64,000 nt of DNA from Candidatus Gastranaerophilales bacterium (GCA_944327255.1 CALVHA010000001.1:1-64000), one strand, 5' to 3'. Positions 25,084 through 35,222 are shown, numbered from the stretch's first letter. Notes: generated from the letters alone by a model not told the origin. Numbers and translations: made by a program.

Positions 25084-25614
25084 TTGAAGAAGCTATTAAT
25101 TCTTTTTCTCTCAATAATTTTTCTGTCAACCCCAGTGATGGCACGCCCGGGAGGGATGAGCGGTGGAGGACACCCTCCAACGCATCGCCCTCCATCTACG
25201 GGCGGGATGCACAGACCTCCTATGCATCCTTCAAGGCCTTCCGCAAATCGTCCTCCTATCGGAGTCGGCAGACCACCTATGCACAATATAGGTTCAAGAC
25301 CTTTACGCCCCCCTCATAATGTTAGCAGACCTCCTATGGGGCCTCCTCCGGTTGCACACAGGCCTCCCCCACCTCCAGTTTACAGACCGTTCAGACCTAT
25401 AATTTATACACCTTATTGGAGTGCTTTGTCTTTCCCGGTTTATTATAGAACTTATTCTTATTATATCCCTGAAACTACCACTACTTCCATCAGCAGTGAC
25501 GGACAAACCGTTGTTGTTGAACAAAAACCGGCTTATGCAGAACTTAATACTGCCGCAAATATTATCAATGCAGCCGCTAATACTGCTACGGCTATTAAGT
25601 TTCTTAGCTGGTAA
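25084..25614 (+). CDS. Secreted Pro/His/Gly-rich low-complexity protein
   Basis: A 176-aa protein starting at TTG (AAAGGAG seven to eight bases upstream). The signal peptide ends VMA (about residue 20). The mature N-terminal half is Pro/Gly/His/Arg-rich with repeated RPP and MHRPPMH-like units, followed by a Tyr/Pro-rich stretch (YTPYWSALSFPVYYRTYSYY) and an Ala/Asn-rich C-terminal helix. Likely a surface or periplasmic protein; the His/Met content could bind metal. No family recognised. Confidence 0.7.
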   Translation: MKKLLILFLSIIFLSTPVMARPGGMSGGGHPPTHRPPSTGGMHRPPMHPSRPSANRPPIGVGRPPMHNIGSRPLRPPHNVSRPPMGPPPVAHRPPPPPVYRPFRPIIYTPYWSALSFPVYYRTYSYYIPETTTTSISSDGQTVVVEQKPAYAELNTAANIINAAANTATAIKFLSW

Positions 25615-25633
25615 AATTTATCCTCCGACACAG

Positions 25634-25667
25634 AAATCGGCTGTTTCTTTCTCAGCCGATTTTTTTA
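25634..25667 (+). terminator. Terminator of the Pro-rich protein gene
   Basis: AAATCGGCTG / CAGCCGATTT stem, 9-base loop and a T run; the next gene's extended -10 begins one base later. Confidence 0.9.
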
Positions 25668-25676
25668 TGGCATAAT
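25668..25676 (+). promoter_or_regulatory. Extended -10 promoter of the UbiA-family gene (leaderless)
   Basis: TGG-CATAAT ending six bases before the ATG at 25683. No good -35 is seen because the preceding terminator occupies that position, so the extended -10 would carry recognition. No Shine-Dalgarno can exist on this transcript. Confidence 0.6.
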
Positions 25677-25682
25677 CTTTAT

Positions 25683-26642
25683 ATGTTAAAAAAAGTTCTG
25701 TTCTGGCTTAATAATTCAAGGTTATTTTCTCTTCCGATGACAGTTATGTCATGGATTATAATTTTTGCTTACTCAATAAAACATGGAGGGGATATATTAA
25801 ACGGTCTTATCGCCTTAATAGGGATCTCGTTTGCACACCTTGCGACTAATTTATTTGATGATTATATTGATTACAAGACTCTTTCAAAAAATGAAAACTT
25901 TATAAAAAATACTGTTAAAACAAAGTGTAGCTATATTAAGGATGGCAGTGCAACACTTGAGGAATTATTTAAAGTTGTATGTATTTATTGCGGAATTTCA
26001 TTTATAACAGGGACCATTTTAACCTTCAGATGCGGATGGGAAGTTATTCTACTTGCGGTTTTAGGGGGTATCATTACTCTCTCATATGCAAAGCTTTCAT
26101 CTGCAGGATTAAGTGAACTCGCAGTAGGCACAGCTTTTGGTCCTTTGTTATTTGAGGGTGTGTATTTTGTTATGTGCGACAAATTTTCTTTGGAAGTTTT
26201 TTTACTTTCAATTGCTGTTGTTGTATTTACTATCGGACTTTTATATACTCATACTCTTCTTGATTATGATGGAGATCTATGCGCGCATAAAAAAACTCTT
26301 TGCTGTCGTATCGGGAATAAGGATAAAGCATTAAACTTTTTATTATGGCTATATTGCTTAGGATATGTTATGTGTTTTATACTTGTTCCGGCAGGCAAAA
26401 ATTTGTGGTACTTACTACCTGTTTTGACTTGTCCGCTTGTAATTATGCTATTCGCATTAATGAAAATGTACAATAATGATAAAAATTTTATTCCAGAAAT
26501 TCACTGGTGGTATTACCCGCTTGATAATTGGGAAAACATTAAAAACGAGGGGACTGAAAGTTTCTATTTAAGACTTTTTCAGGCAAGAAATCTCATGATC
26601 TGGTTTTCTTTGCTTATGCTGACGGCAGTTCTGCTAAAATAG
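25683..26642 (+). CDS. UbiA/MenA-family prenyltransferase
   Basis: A 319-aa integral membrane protein with about eight helices. The first Asp-rich motif is NLFDDYIDYK (Asn56, Asp59, Asp60, Asp63), and the second is LLDYDGDLCAHKKTL (Asp194, Asp196, Asp198), as in MenA-like enzymes that attach a prenyl chain to an aromatic or naphthoate acceptor using Mg2+. The substrate cannot be fixed: no menaquinone or ubiquinone genes are nearby. Predicted to be translated from a leaderless mRNA. Confidence 0.87.
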   Translation: MLKKVLFWLNNSRLFSLPMTVMSWIIIFAYSIKHGGDILNGLIALIGISFAHLATNLFDDYIDYKTLSKNENFIKNTVKTKCSYIKDGSATLEELFKVVCIYCGISFITGTILTFRCGWEVILLAVLGGIITLSYAKLSSAGLSELAVGTAFGPLLFEGVYFVMCDKFSLEVFLLSIAVVVFTIGLLYTHTLLDYDGDLCAHKKTLCCRIGNKDKALNFLLWLYCLGYVMCFILVPAGKNLWYLLPVLTCPLVIMLFALMKMYNNDKNFIPEIHWWYYPLDNWENIKNEGTESFYLRLFQARNLMIWFSLLMLTAVLLK

Positions 26643-26662
26643 TATTGTTTTTAGGTTTTTTG

Positions 26663-26671
26663 TGATAAAAT
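26663..26671 (+). promoter_or_regulatory. Extended -10 promoter of mutS2 (leaderless)
   Basis: TGA-TAAAAT ending six bases before the ATG at 26678. The intervening CAGGGT is too close to act as a ribosome site. Confidence 0.6.
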
Positions 26672-26677
26672 CAGGGT

Positions 26678-29047
26678 ATGGATATTGTATCTGACAGTCA
26701 TAAATCATTAGAATTTGATAAAATTACAGAAAAGCTTGCTGGATTTGCAAAATGTACTCAGAGCAGGGCGATGTGCTTAAATCTTCTCCCATTTGAACAC
26801 ATTAATGATATTATTCGTGCACAGAGATATACAAGGGAAGCTAAGGCTGTTTTGGATATGCCAAATGATATTCCACTTGATTTTGTCGGCGACATTGAAG
26901 CGATTGAAAAGAATGCTGCTGTAAGTTATCTCGGAGAAGCAGAGCTCGTTGATATTGCGAAAACACTTAGAACTTCAAGAATTGTAAGAACTTTTATGAA
27001 TGAAAACACTCCGCTAGAGAGTGAAATTAATACTCTTGCAAGAAATCTTACGGTTGAAAGGGAGTTAGAGGAGAGAATTTTTCATACTTTTGACGAAAAT
27101 CTAGAGATAAAAAAAGACGCAACGCCAGAGCTTAAAGGGCTTTATTCGTCTCTTCGAGAAACGGAAAAGGCTATAAGGGCTAAAGTAGGTGAATTATTAA
27201 ACTCTCCTGATTTTGTTAAGCATTTGCAGGAAGCTATTTACACGACTCGAGATGACAGAATCGTTTTTCAAGTTAAATCTTCTGATAAAAGCAAGGTTCA
27301 CGGAATTGTTCATGATGTTTCAGCTACTAATAAAACTTTTTACATTGAACCGGAGAGTCTTGTCCCGCTGAATAATAAGCTCAGAGAGACTCAATCTCAA
27401 ATTCATGCAGAATGTATAAGAATTTTAGCGGAATTAACACAGATGGTTAAGTTTCATTTCCCATCGTTGAAAAAATCCGAAAGTATTCTGGCTGAAATCG
27501 ACTTTCATTTTGCAAAAGCACGATATGCTGTGAGAATTCAGGCGGTTGAACCTGAAATTCTCACAAATAAAAAAGAAATTATCCTTGAAAAAATGAGACA
27601 CCCGCTTCTTATCGGAACCGTTGATAATATTGTAACAAACGATTTTGAAATAGGTAGAGATTATAAGTCTATAATTGTTACAGGCTCAAATACAGGCGGG
27701 AAAACAGTTACTTTAAAAACTGTAGGATTGTTTATTTTAATGGCTAGAGCCGGAATGTTTCTGCCTTGTGTGATGGCAAAGATTTATCCATTTAAAAAAG
27801 TTTTTGCAGATATCGGAGATGCGCAAAGTATTTTACAGAGTCTCTCAACTTTTTCTTCCCATATGAAAAATATTATTGAAATTGTGAACAAAAGCGATGG
27901 GGATACATTTGTTCTGCTTGATGAAATATGTGCGGGAACCGATCCTGTTGAAGGGGCAGTTCTTGCAAAAGCAATTTTAGAAAAACTTGCACAAAATAAT
28001 GTATTTTCTACAGTGACAACTCACTATGGGGAACTAAAAGCTCTTGAGTATTCTAATCCATATTTTAAAAATGCGTCTGTAGAGTTTGACACGCAATCTC
28101 TAAAGCCTACGTATAGATTGCTTATAGGTATTCCGGGGTTAAGTAATGCGATTGCAATTTCCGCTAATTTGGGGCTGGACAGTTCAATTATTAAGGAGGC
28201 AAAAGAAACGCTCGTTTCTCAAAAGGATCCTTCAATACTTGTTGTTGAAAAGCTCCAATCTACACAGCAAGAATTAAATGATAAACTTAAAGAAGCGGAA
28301 GAACTTAGAATTGAAAGTAAAAAATTAAAAGAAGAATATGAAGAAAATCTTGCCGTAATAAAAAAAGACAAGAAAAAAGCAATTAAAGATATTAAGCATA
28401 AGTTTGATTATGAACTTCTTGACGCTAAGGCAGAAATTAAAAACATAGTGGAAGAATTGAGAAAAGAAAAATCCGAAAAAATTGCCCGCAGAGCGTATTC
28501 AAGACTTGCAGGACTTGAACAGGGCTATCTTGAAAAAGTAGGAAAACTTGAGGACAAAGAAAAATATGTTCCAATAAACTGGGATGCAGTGACGATTCAT
28601 GACAAACTTATTGTAAAAGAAATGCATCAAATAGTTGAAGTTCTGACCCTTCCGGATAAAAGAGGAAAACTGCTTGTGCAGATGGGAAATATTAAAACCA
28701 AAATTCATAAAGATAAACTTGCACCTTATGATGAGGCTTATGCTAAAAAAGCGAATATTTATTCTCCGTCAAAAATGACTAAATTTGAACTTCGCAGGAC
28801 GGATGTATCCAACAGGCTCGATTTAAGAGGGGTAAGGGTAGAAGATGCTCTTGATGAATTGGATGTTTATTTAGATAAAGCTAGCCTTGCAAACCTATCT
28901 CCAGTTACGATTATTCATGGACATGGAACAGGAGCTTTAAAATCTGCCGTAAGAGATTACCTATCTTCATCACCTTATGTTGCAAAATTTCGTCCCGGAG
29001 AAGACGGAGAGGGTGGAGACGGAGTCAGTATTGTTGATATAAATTAA
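26678..29047 (+). CDS. mutS2: Endonuclease MutS2
   Basis: A 789-aa MutS2-type ATPase. Walker A is GSNTGGKTVTLKTVGL, Walker B lies in VLLDEICAGTDPVEG, followed by TVTTHYGELKALEY; a long coiled coil (about 515-620) precedes the C-terminal Smr nuclease domain (LDLRGVRVEDALDELDVYL, VTIIHGHGTGALKSAVRDYL). MutS2 suppresses recombination or rescues collided ribosomes rather than doing mismatch repair. Full length, all motifs intact. It starts 35 bases after the UbiA gene but has its own extended -10 and appears leaderless. Confidence 0.96.
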   Translation: MDIVSDSHKSLEFDKITEKLAGFAKCTQSRAMCLNLLPFEHINDIIRAQRYTREAKAVLDMPNDIPLDFVGDIEAIEKNAAVSYLGEAELVDIAKTLRTSRIVRTFMNENTPLESEINTLARNLTVERELEERIFHTFDENLEIKKDATPELKGLYSSLRETEKAIRAKVGELLNSPDFVKHLQEAIYTTRDDRIVFQVKSSDKSKVHGIVHDVSATNKTFYIEPESLVPLNNKLRETQSQIHAECIRILAELTQMVKFHFPSLKKSESILAEIDFHFAKARYAVRIQAVEPEILTNKKEIILEKMRHPLLIGTVDNIVTNDFEIGRDYKSIIVTGSNTGGKTVTLKTVGLFILMARAGMFLPCVMAKIYPFKKVFADIGDAQSILQSLSTFSSHMKNIIEIVNKSDGDTFVLLDEICAGTDPVEGAVLAKAILEKLAQNNVFSTVTTHYGELKALEYSNPYFKNASVEFDTQSLKPTYRLLIGIPGLSNAIAISANLGLDSSIIKEAKETLVSQKDPSILVVEKLQSTQQELNDKLKEAEELRIESKKLKEEYEENLAVIKKDKKKAIKDIKHKFDYELLDAKAEIKNIVEELRKEKSEKIARRAYSRLAGLEQGYLEKVGKLEDKEKYVPINWDAVTIHDKLIVKEMHQIVEVLTLPDKRGKLLVQMGNIKTKIHKDKLAPYDEAYAKKANIYSPSKMTKFELRRTDVSNRLDLRGVRVEDALDELDVYLDKASLANLSPVTIIHGHGTGALKSAVRDYLSSSPYVAKFRPGEDGEGGDGVSIVDIN

Positions 29048-29133
29048 ATAATATTTACATTCCCCTTATTTCCTATTTGTTTATTAATTATTTTATTGTA
29101 TTATTTGAAAATAAATCAGAAAAGAGGGGATAT

Positions 29134-31719
29134 ATGAAGAAAATTTTTGTTGCTTTATTTGTTGTTATTGCGGGAAGCACGGTTTTTGCTGCAGAAACTT
29201 TGCAAAAATTCAATCTTGAAAACGGACAAACCGTTATTATTAAAGAGGTGAAGTCTAATCCTATTGTGACAATGGACACATGGATTAAAACAGGCTCTGT
29301 TAACGAAAATGAAGCTAATAACGGGGTGTCACATTTTTTGGAACATTTATTCTTTAAGGGATCCAAAAATCATGCTCCTGGTGAGTTCGATAAACTTTTG
29401 GAAACAAAAGGGGCTATTACTAATGCGGCAACCAGCAAGGATTTCACTCATTATTATATAACAATCCCTTCAAAATATTTTGATGAGGCACTTTCTTTAC
29501 ATGCTGATATGCTACTTAATCCGCTTATTCCACGTAAGGAACTTGAAAGAGAACGTAAAGTCGTATTAGAAGAAATTGCTAAGGACGAAAATTCTCCGAC
29601 AAGCGTTGTTTATGATAATCTTGTCAAAATGCTTTACAGCGAACACCCTTATAAAAGAAAAGTTATCGGGAAACGAAATGTTATAAGCACAATTCACCGT
29701 GATGAAATTCTGGATTATTATAACAAATGGTACGCACCAGGGAACATGGTTACTGTAATTGTCGGAGATGTTGATACTAACGACGTTTTAAATAAAGTTA
29801 AGCAAAATTTCAATAAGGAAGCACAAAAGACTCCAAAATCAGTTTATCCCAAAGATAAACCATTAGCTAAACAAAAAAGAGAAGTAAGTTATCTTGTTGC
29901 CCAGTCAGGTTATATGCTTATAGGTTTTCGCGGAGTAAATATTAATGACAACGACAGTTATGCTCTGGATGTCCTTGCCACTATTTTGGGGGAGGGGCGC
30001 TCTTCAGTTTTTTATCAGAATATCAAAGATAAATTACAACTAGCCTATTCTATAGGAGCTTCTAATTCAGGTTTTAGGGACGACGGAATTTTCTATATCT
30101 CCGCAAATTTCGTACCTGAAAAATTGCAAAGACTTGAAAACGAAATTTTTACGGAAATAAAAGATATTCAAAAAAATGGAGTTACTATAGAACAGCTTAA
30201 CCTCGCAAAAAATGTTATAGAACGTGATACTTATTATGCAAGAGAGTCTGTTTCAAATATTGCTCAAGAAATAGGCTACATTATGGTAACATCGGGTGAT
30301 ACCGCCGTTTATGATAATTATGTTGAGAATATTAAAAAAGTTACTGCTGCGGATGTAAAACGTGTTGCAAATAATTATCTGGGAGTCGATAAATCTGCGG
30401 TTTCAATTGTACTGCCTGAAAGCTGTAAGGAAGTTAAAGTCTCTAATAAGACAGCAGTGCCTGCAAAACCAATTTTTAAAAGCTCTGCAAACGGGACTGA
30501 AGAATATGAACTTGAAAATGGTGCAACTTTACTTCTTACACCAAATAGTTCTAATGAAATTGTGGCAATAAGTATTTACGCAAAGGGAGGAAATTTTCTT
30601 GAACCTAAATTCGGAGTCGCAAACTTAACGGCAGCAGCGATGCTTAAAGGAACAAAGAAATATACTTCTCAGGAACTTGCCGAAATTTTAGAAGATAATG
30701 GGATAAAAATTGTCCCGGATAATCGTTCGGATGCTTTTATGGTGACAGTGCTCACCACAACCCCACAATATGAAAAAACTCTTGAATTACTTTCTGAAGT
30801 TATTAATAATTCGTCGTTCAGCGAGTATGAACTTGAAAAAGTTAAAAACGATAAAATGAATGCGATTAAAAAATCACGCGATATTCCACTTAATGTTGCA
30901 CTTGAAGAGTATAAGCATTTAATATTTGAGGGAACTCCTTATTCTAATTCAACTAGAGAGTTAGAAAAAAATATTCCGATTATTTCAAGAGAAGACGTGC
31001 TTAATTACTATCATAAAATTTTCGCACCTCAAAACATTGTAATTTCTATTAACGGAAATGTTGATCAAGATAAAACAGTTCAGGCTTTTTCCAACATGTT
31101 TAATTCGTCCAATAAAGAAAAATTTGATTATCACTCTCATTCCGCGGAGATTAAGCGTATTGATTCTGCAAGAACCTCGGTTAAACAAAATTCAAACACT
31201 AATACTGATTGGATTTTTCTTGCCTGGCAGACCGCTGGATTTAATAATAAAAAAGAATATGCAACGTTACAGGTTATTGATTCTTTACTCGGAACTGGCA
31301 TGAGTTCAAGATTATTTAAGAACTTAAGAGATCAACAGGGATTAGCCTATCAACTTGGTTCAGGATATTCGGCTAATGTTTTAAAAGGGGCTTTTGTTGT
31401 ATATATTGGTACGAACCCTGAAACTTACCAGAAATCCCTTGACGGATTATGGGCTGAAATAAACAAGCTTAAAAGAGAGTTTGTAGGAACTAAAGAACTT
31501 CAGGATGCGAAAGACAAATTAACAGGACAATTTGTTATTGCCCTTGAAACTAATCTAGATAAGGCTTCCACTACAGGCTGGTTTGAAACGGCTAACAATA
31601 ACTATAAATTCATCAAAGAATATGACCAGCTTATTAACTCCGTTACAGAAAGTGATATTATGCAGGTTGCAAATAAATACTTTAATGATAATTACGTCCT
31701 TTCAGTCGTAAAAAAGTAA
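29134..31719 (+). CDS. Secreted M16-family zinc peptidase (two M16 domains)
   Basis: An 861-aa protein with a signal peptide (MKKIFVALFVVIAGSTVFA). The N-terminal M16 domain has the zinc site HFLEH (in NGVSHFLEHLFFKGS) with a downstream glutamate in LEEIAKDENSP. The C-terminal M16 domain has the fold (LENGATLLLTPNSSNEIVAI) but no HxxEH, as usual for the inactive half of pitrilysin-like enzymes. Probably degrades peptides in the periplasm. Start: ATG at 29134 with AGAGGGG; an in-frame ATG at 29077 would add 19 residues and spoil the signal peptide. The TPM protein follows 21 bases later. A second M16 paralogue is at 54402. Confidence 0.93.
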   Translation: MKKIFVALFVVIAGSTVFAAETLQKFNLENGQTVIIKEVKSNPIVTMDTWIKTGSVNENEANNGVSHFLEHLFFKGSKNHAPGEFDKLLETKGAITNAATSKDFTHYYITIPSKYFDEALSLHADMLLNPLIPRKELERERKVVLEEIAKDENSPTSVVYDNLVKMLYSEHPYKRKVIGKRNVISTIHRDEILDYYNKWYAPGNMVTVIVGDVDTNDVLNKVKQNFNKEAQKTPKSVYPKDKPLAKQKREVSYLVAQSGYMLIGFRGVNINDNDSYALDVLATILGEGRSSVFYQNIKDKLQLAYSIGASNSGFRDDGIFYISANFVPEKLQRLENEIFTEIKDIQKNGVTIEQLNLAKNVIERDTYYARESVSNIAQEIGYIMVTSGDTAVYDNYVENIKKVTAADVKRVANNYLGVDKSAVSIVLPESCKEVKVSNKTAVPAKPIFKSSANGTEEYELENGATLLLTPNSSNEIVAISIYAKGGNFLEPKFGVANLTAAAMLKGTKKYTSQELAEILEDNGIKIVPDNRSDAFMVTVLTTTPQYEKTLELLSEVINNSSFSEYELEKVKNDKMNAIKKSRDIPLNVALEEYKHLIFEGTPYSNSTRELEKNIPIISREDVLNYYHKIFAPQNIVISINGNVDQDKTVQAFSNMFNSSNKEKFDYHSHSAEIKRIDSARTSVKQNSNTNTDWIFLAWQTAGFNNKKEYATLQVIDSLLGTGMSSRLFKNLRDQQGLAYQLGSGYSANVLKGAFVVYIGTNPETYQKSLDGLWAEINKLKREFVGTKELQDAKDKLTGQFVIALETNLDKASTTGWFETANNNYKFIKEYDQLINSVTESDIMQVANKYFNDNYVLSVVKK

Positions 31720-31740
31720 TATAAAATAAAGGGGGAAAAA

Positions 31741-32415
31741 ATGAAAAAGTTTACTTTAGGAATAGTGTTGCTAATTTTTTCAATAATGCCGTGTTTTTCA
31801 CTTGAAACATTAAATTTTAATTACGGTTATATTTCTGATAATGCTAAAATAATTACAAAAGAAGATTATAATGGGATTACTGCAATTATAAAAGAACTTA
31901 AAGAAAAAACTACTGCCGAAATAGCTGTTGTTACAGTAAAGTCTCTTCAAGGTCGTTCTATTGAATATACAGCTGTTCAAATAGGAAGAAAATATAAAGT
32001 AGGTGCTAAAGATAAAAATAATGGTGTTGTTATTATAATTGCTCCAAATGAAAGGAAAGCGAGACTTGAAGTGGGGATGGGACTTGAAAGTGAAATTACA
32101 AATACTAAGGCAGATTCAATAATGAATACAGATATGGTTCCTTATTTTTCTAAAGGCGAATACTCTAAAGGCATCTATCGTGGTGTTGCTTCTACCGCAA
32201 ATTTAATAGCAGATGCTTATGGCATAGCATTAACAAGTACTGCTAATGCTCCTGCGAAAACAATAGGAAACACAAATTCCTCTAAAGAATCTGGAGTTCC
32301 TTTTTGGGCTTGGCCAATTGTTATTATTGCTGGACTTTTAGGTATTGGAAAAAAAGGGAATTTTGGTGGAGGAGGCGGATTTTCCGGCGGCAAAGGCTCT
32401 ACAGGAAGCTGGTAA
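31741..32415 (+). CDS. TPM-domain membrane protein (YgcG-like)
   Basis: A 224-aa protein: signal peptide (ending CFS), TPM domain (about 30-160: YISDNAKIITKEDYNGI, TAEIAVVTVKSLQG, NNGVVIIIAPNERKARLEVG), a membrane helix (FWAWPIVIIAGLLGIG) and a Gly/Ser-rich tail (GGGGGFSGGKGSTGSW). The layout is that of YgcG/TPM phosphatase-like proteins, whose role in bacteria is poorly known. It lies 21 bases behind the M16 peptidase gene, with GGGGGAAAA before the ATG, so they are probably cotranscribed. Confidence 0.85.
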   Translation: MKKFTLGIVLLIFSIMPCFSLETLNFNYGYISDNAKIITKEDYNGITAIIKELKEKTTAEIAVVTVKSLQGRSIEYTAVQIGRKYKVGAKDKNNGVVIIIAPNERKARLEVGMGLESEITNTKADSIMNTDMVPYFSKGEYSKGIYRGVASTANLIADAYGIALTSTANAPAKTIGNTNSSKESGVPFWAWPIVIIAGLLGIGKKGNFGGGGGFSGGKGSTGSW

Positions 32416-32547
32416 AAAACACTTTCATATTTTAACAGAGAAAAATCATTCTCAATAAGTATTCATTTTTGTAAAGAAAATTTTTATAATCTTTACATAA
32501 AGGCATGTTTATTATTAAAATATGTTATAAAAAAGGACGGATATAAA

Positions 32548-33192
32548 TTGTTAAATAATTATGAAAGCTTTGATAACTCCGAAACTTCTTCCAGAAAATC
32601 GGCGTTAGTACAAGAGAGAGTCGGACTTGTTTCAACTCATATGTATAAACAATTTCTTGATTATCAGCATGCCACAATTAATTCTACAGAAATTTTTGCA
32701 AGAATGATTGAAGAAATTATGGATGTTACGGAAATTCTTAAAGAAGCTTTCTCTTCAAGAGGGGTTACTACTCAAAACATTTATATTGATACTGATCCGC
32801 AGAAATCTGTTGTAATCATGAATATTCTCTGGCACAAAATAAGTTTTACCACCAGATGTAATTTTCAGCCTCAGGTTCTATACAGAGAAAATTTAAACCA
32901 CCTTTTCTCTACAAGAATTATGGCAGTTAAGGGGAATTATAATGAAATTATGGAGGGAGTCACCGATCATAAAGAAGAAATGGCAAGACTTCTTGATGAA
33001 GAGATTGCCTCGTTGTTTGTTCCTGCAGAAACTACCCATAATGCGATTTTGAAAATAAGACATCTTGGGGGAAGAGAATTTCCTCTTACTCAGATTGACG
33101 CACCGAGAGAATTTGTGCTAAAAGTAGTTGAATCTGTTTGCGGAGGAGGTTTCTACCATGAAGAAGGGGCTAGAAAAAGCTTTAATATATAA
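32548..33192 (+). CDS. Hypothetical cytosolic protein
   Basis: A 214-aa protein starting at TTG with AAGGACGG seven bases upstream. Mixed alpha/beta with no signal peptide, membrane helix or catalytic motif that I recognise; notable segments are RVGLVSTHMYKQFLDYQHAT, SVVIMNILWHKISFTTRC and LRIMAVKG-like sequence. The 130-base gap before it is AT-rich and unremarkable. Function unknown. Confidence 0.65.
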   Translation: MLNNYESFDNSETSSRKSALVQERVGLVSTHMYKQFLDYQHATINSTEIFARMIEEIMDVTEILKEAFSSRGVTTQNIYIDTDPQKSVVIMNILWHKISFTTRCNFQPQVLYRENLNHLFSTRIMAVKGNYNEIMEGVTDHKEEMARLLDEEIASLFVPAETTHNAILKIRHLGGREFPLTQIDAPREFVLKVVESVCGGGFYHEEGARKSFNI

Positions 33193-33250
33193 AGGGAGTT
33201 TTAAATTAACGTGCTAAAGTCTACTTTGAGTTTTAATTAATTCGATATCA

Positions 33251-34483
33251 TTATTCATACCTCAGAGCATCAATCGGATTAAGAAGGGAGGCTTTGTATG
33301 CCGGATAATAACCGAACATTACACCTATTGCCCCTGAAAAACCTAAGGCCAGAGCGATAGAAAATCCAGATATTGATATACTCATAGAAGAAGAGAAAAT
33401 TTCAATAGATTTTGCACCAAGTACCCCTATTATTACTCCAATAATTCCACCGATGATCGACAATAAAAACGATTCAATTAGAAATTGAATACGGATATCA
33501 CTTGCTTTTGCTCCAATTGCCATTCTTATTCCGATTTCTTTTGTACGCTCGGTTACTGATACAAGCATAATATTCATAATCCCGATTCCACCTACAAGAA
33601 GAGAAACGGATGCTATTGCTCCAAGCAGAATAGACATTGTTTTAGCAGAAGATTTAATTGTTTCCTGCATTTCTGCCAGGTTTCTTATCTCAAAATCATC
33701 GTCCTGCATCTTACCTATATGATGACGGTTTCTCAGTAATTCCTCAATATCCGTTTGTGTAGTATTTAATACCTCTGGATCAGCAGCCTTAACGTTAATC
33801 ATCTTTATACTTCCCGGAAATTCTGTTCCGAAAACTTTCTTTTGCGCTGTTGTAATAGGAATGAATACTAAATCATCCTGATCCATTCCCATTCCGCTTT
33901 GACCTTTAGTTTTCAAAAGCCCTATTATTTTAAACGGAACATTCCCTATACGCATTGTTTTATTTATCGGATCAACGTCTCCAAATAGTTCTGTTGCCAC
34001 AGTACTTCCTATAATTGCTACTTTTGCACTGTTTTGAATATCTTCCTGAGCCAGATTTCTTCCGCTTGAGATTTCATAGTTTCTTATAAAAAGATATGAG
34101 CCGGTTGTTCCGCCAATTGTGGTTGACCAATTCTGATTTCCGTAAGTTAATTGCTGGGTACCTGAAGAGTAAGGAGCCACCGCAAGTATTCCCCTGCAGT
34201 TTTTCGCAATTGCTTCTGCATCTTTTAGAGTAAGAGACGGTTTTGTCCCAAGCCCCATTCTTACTCCACCTGAGTTTGCAGAGGCAGAACGCACCATTAA
34301 AAGATTTGAACCCATTGATTCCATATCTTTAGCGATTCGTTTGCTTGCCCCAGAACCCACCGCAAGCATAATTATTACAGCACTTACTCCAATAATTATA
34401 CCCAGACTAGTGAGCATTGAACGCATTTTGTTTATCTTGAGCGACCTTATCGCCATAATCAAAGTTGATTTGAAATCAATCAT
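33251..34483 (-). CDS. MacB-type ABC transporter permease (FtsX domain)
   Basis: A 410-aa permease: one N-terminal helix (MRSMLTSLGIIIGVSAVIIM), a large periplasmic MacB_PCD domain (about 45-260), then three FtsX helices (LLGAIASVSLLVGGIGIMNI, ERTKEIGIRMAIGAK, FSIALALGFSGAIGVMFGYY). With the ATPase gene 13 bases upstream and the MacA-like and TolC-like genes it completes a tripartite mechanotransmission pump that moves a substrate from periplasm to outside. AAGGAG precedes ATG. The ATPase and permease are separate polypeptides, unlike E. coli MacB. The cargo is unknown. Confidence 0.92.
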   Translation of the reverse strand: MIDFKSTLIMAIRSLKINKMRSMLTSLGIIIGVSAVIIMLAVGSGASKRIAKDMESMGSNLLMVRSASANSGGVRMGLGTKPSLTLKDAEAIAKNCRGILAVAPYSSGTQQLTYGNQNWSTTIGGTTGSYLFIRNYEISSGRNLAQEDIQNSAKVAIIGSTVATELFGDVDPINKTMRIGNVPFKIIGLLKTKGQSGMGMDQDDLVFIPITTAQKKVFGTEFPGSIKMINVKAADPEVLNTTQTDIEELLRNRHHIGKMQDDDFEIRNLAEMQETIKSSAKTMSILLGAIASVSLLVGGIGIMNIMLVSVTERTKEIGIRMAIGAKASDIRIQFLIESFLLSIIGGIIGVIIGVLGAKSIEIFSSSMSISISGFSIALALGFSGAIGVMFGYYPAYKASLLNPIDALRYE

Positions 34484-34496
34484 TTAAGTTATCTCC

Positions 34497-35201
34497 TTAA
34501 TACGGGATTGTTGTATTGGCATTTAATTCATCCGATATTATGTTACCGTCTTTAAATCTTACTACACGTTTACAATACTGAGCAATATCCGGCTCATGGG
34601 TTACAAGTACTATTGTTTTACCCATTTCCTTGTTTAATTTTACAAAAAACTCCATAACTTCAATACTTGTTTTAGTATCAAGGTTCCCCGTAGGCTCGTC
34701 TGCAAGTATCAGAGGCGGATCGTTTATTATTGCTCTTGCTATAGCTACACGCTGCTGCTGTCCTCCTGACATTTGATTTGGCATATGATCTTCACGTTTT
34801 TCTAATCCTACTATCTTTAATGCAGCTTTTGCTCTTGCTATTCTCTCATCTTCGGGAATCCCTTTATAAATCATCGGTAGCTCAACGTTTTCAAGCGCAG
34901 TTGTTCTTGATATAAGATTGAATCCCTGAAATACAAAACCCATTTTAAGGTTTCGAATTTCTGAAAGCTCATTCGCGCCAAGAGATAATACATCTATTCC
35001 ATCAAGGTGATAACTTCCGGAATTTGGCTTATCAAGAGTTCCAAGCATATTCATAAATGTTGATTTTCCAGAACCTGATGCTCCCATTATTGCTACAAAT
35101 TCACCTTTTTCAACATTTAAGGATACACAATTAAGGGCGTTAAAGCAATCGTCGCCCGTCTGGTAAGTTTTTATTGCATCTTTTACCTCGATTAAACTCA
35201 T
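34497..35201 (-). CDS. MacB/LolD-type ABC transporter ATP-binding protein
   Basis: A 234-aa ATPase with Walker A GASGSGKST, Q loop FVFQGFNLI, signature SGGQQQRVAIARA, Walker B LILADEPTGNLD and the H loop VTHEPD. The LNMLG and GNLDTKTS segments are typical of the MacB/LolD class. Third gene of the tolC-macA-ATPase-permease operon, 21 bases after the adaptor gene. Confidence 0.94.
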   Translation of the reverse strand: MSLIEVKDAIKTYQTGDDCFNALNCVSLNVEKGEFVAIMGASGSGKSTFMNMLGTLDKPNSGSYHLDGIDVLSLGANELSEIRNLKMGFVFQGFNLISRTTALENVELPMIYKGIPEDERIARAKAALKIVGLEKREDHMPNQMSGGQQQRVAIARAIINDPPLILADEPTGNLDTKTSIEVMEFFVKLNKEMGKTIVLVTHEPDIAQYCKRVVRFKDGNIISDELNANTTIPY

Positions 35202-35222
35202 TCTTTATTCTTACCCCTTCCG

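Noticed and set aside
29077..29133. Upstream ATG extending the secreted M16 peptidase by 19 residues
   Set aside because: The extension displaces a clean signal peptide and lacks a ribosome site, whereas AGAGGGG precedes the ATG at 29134.
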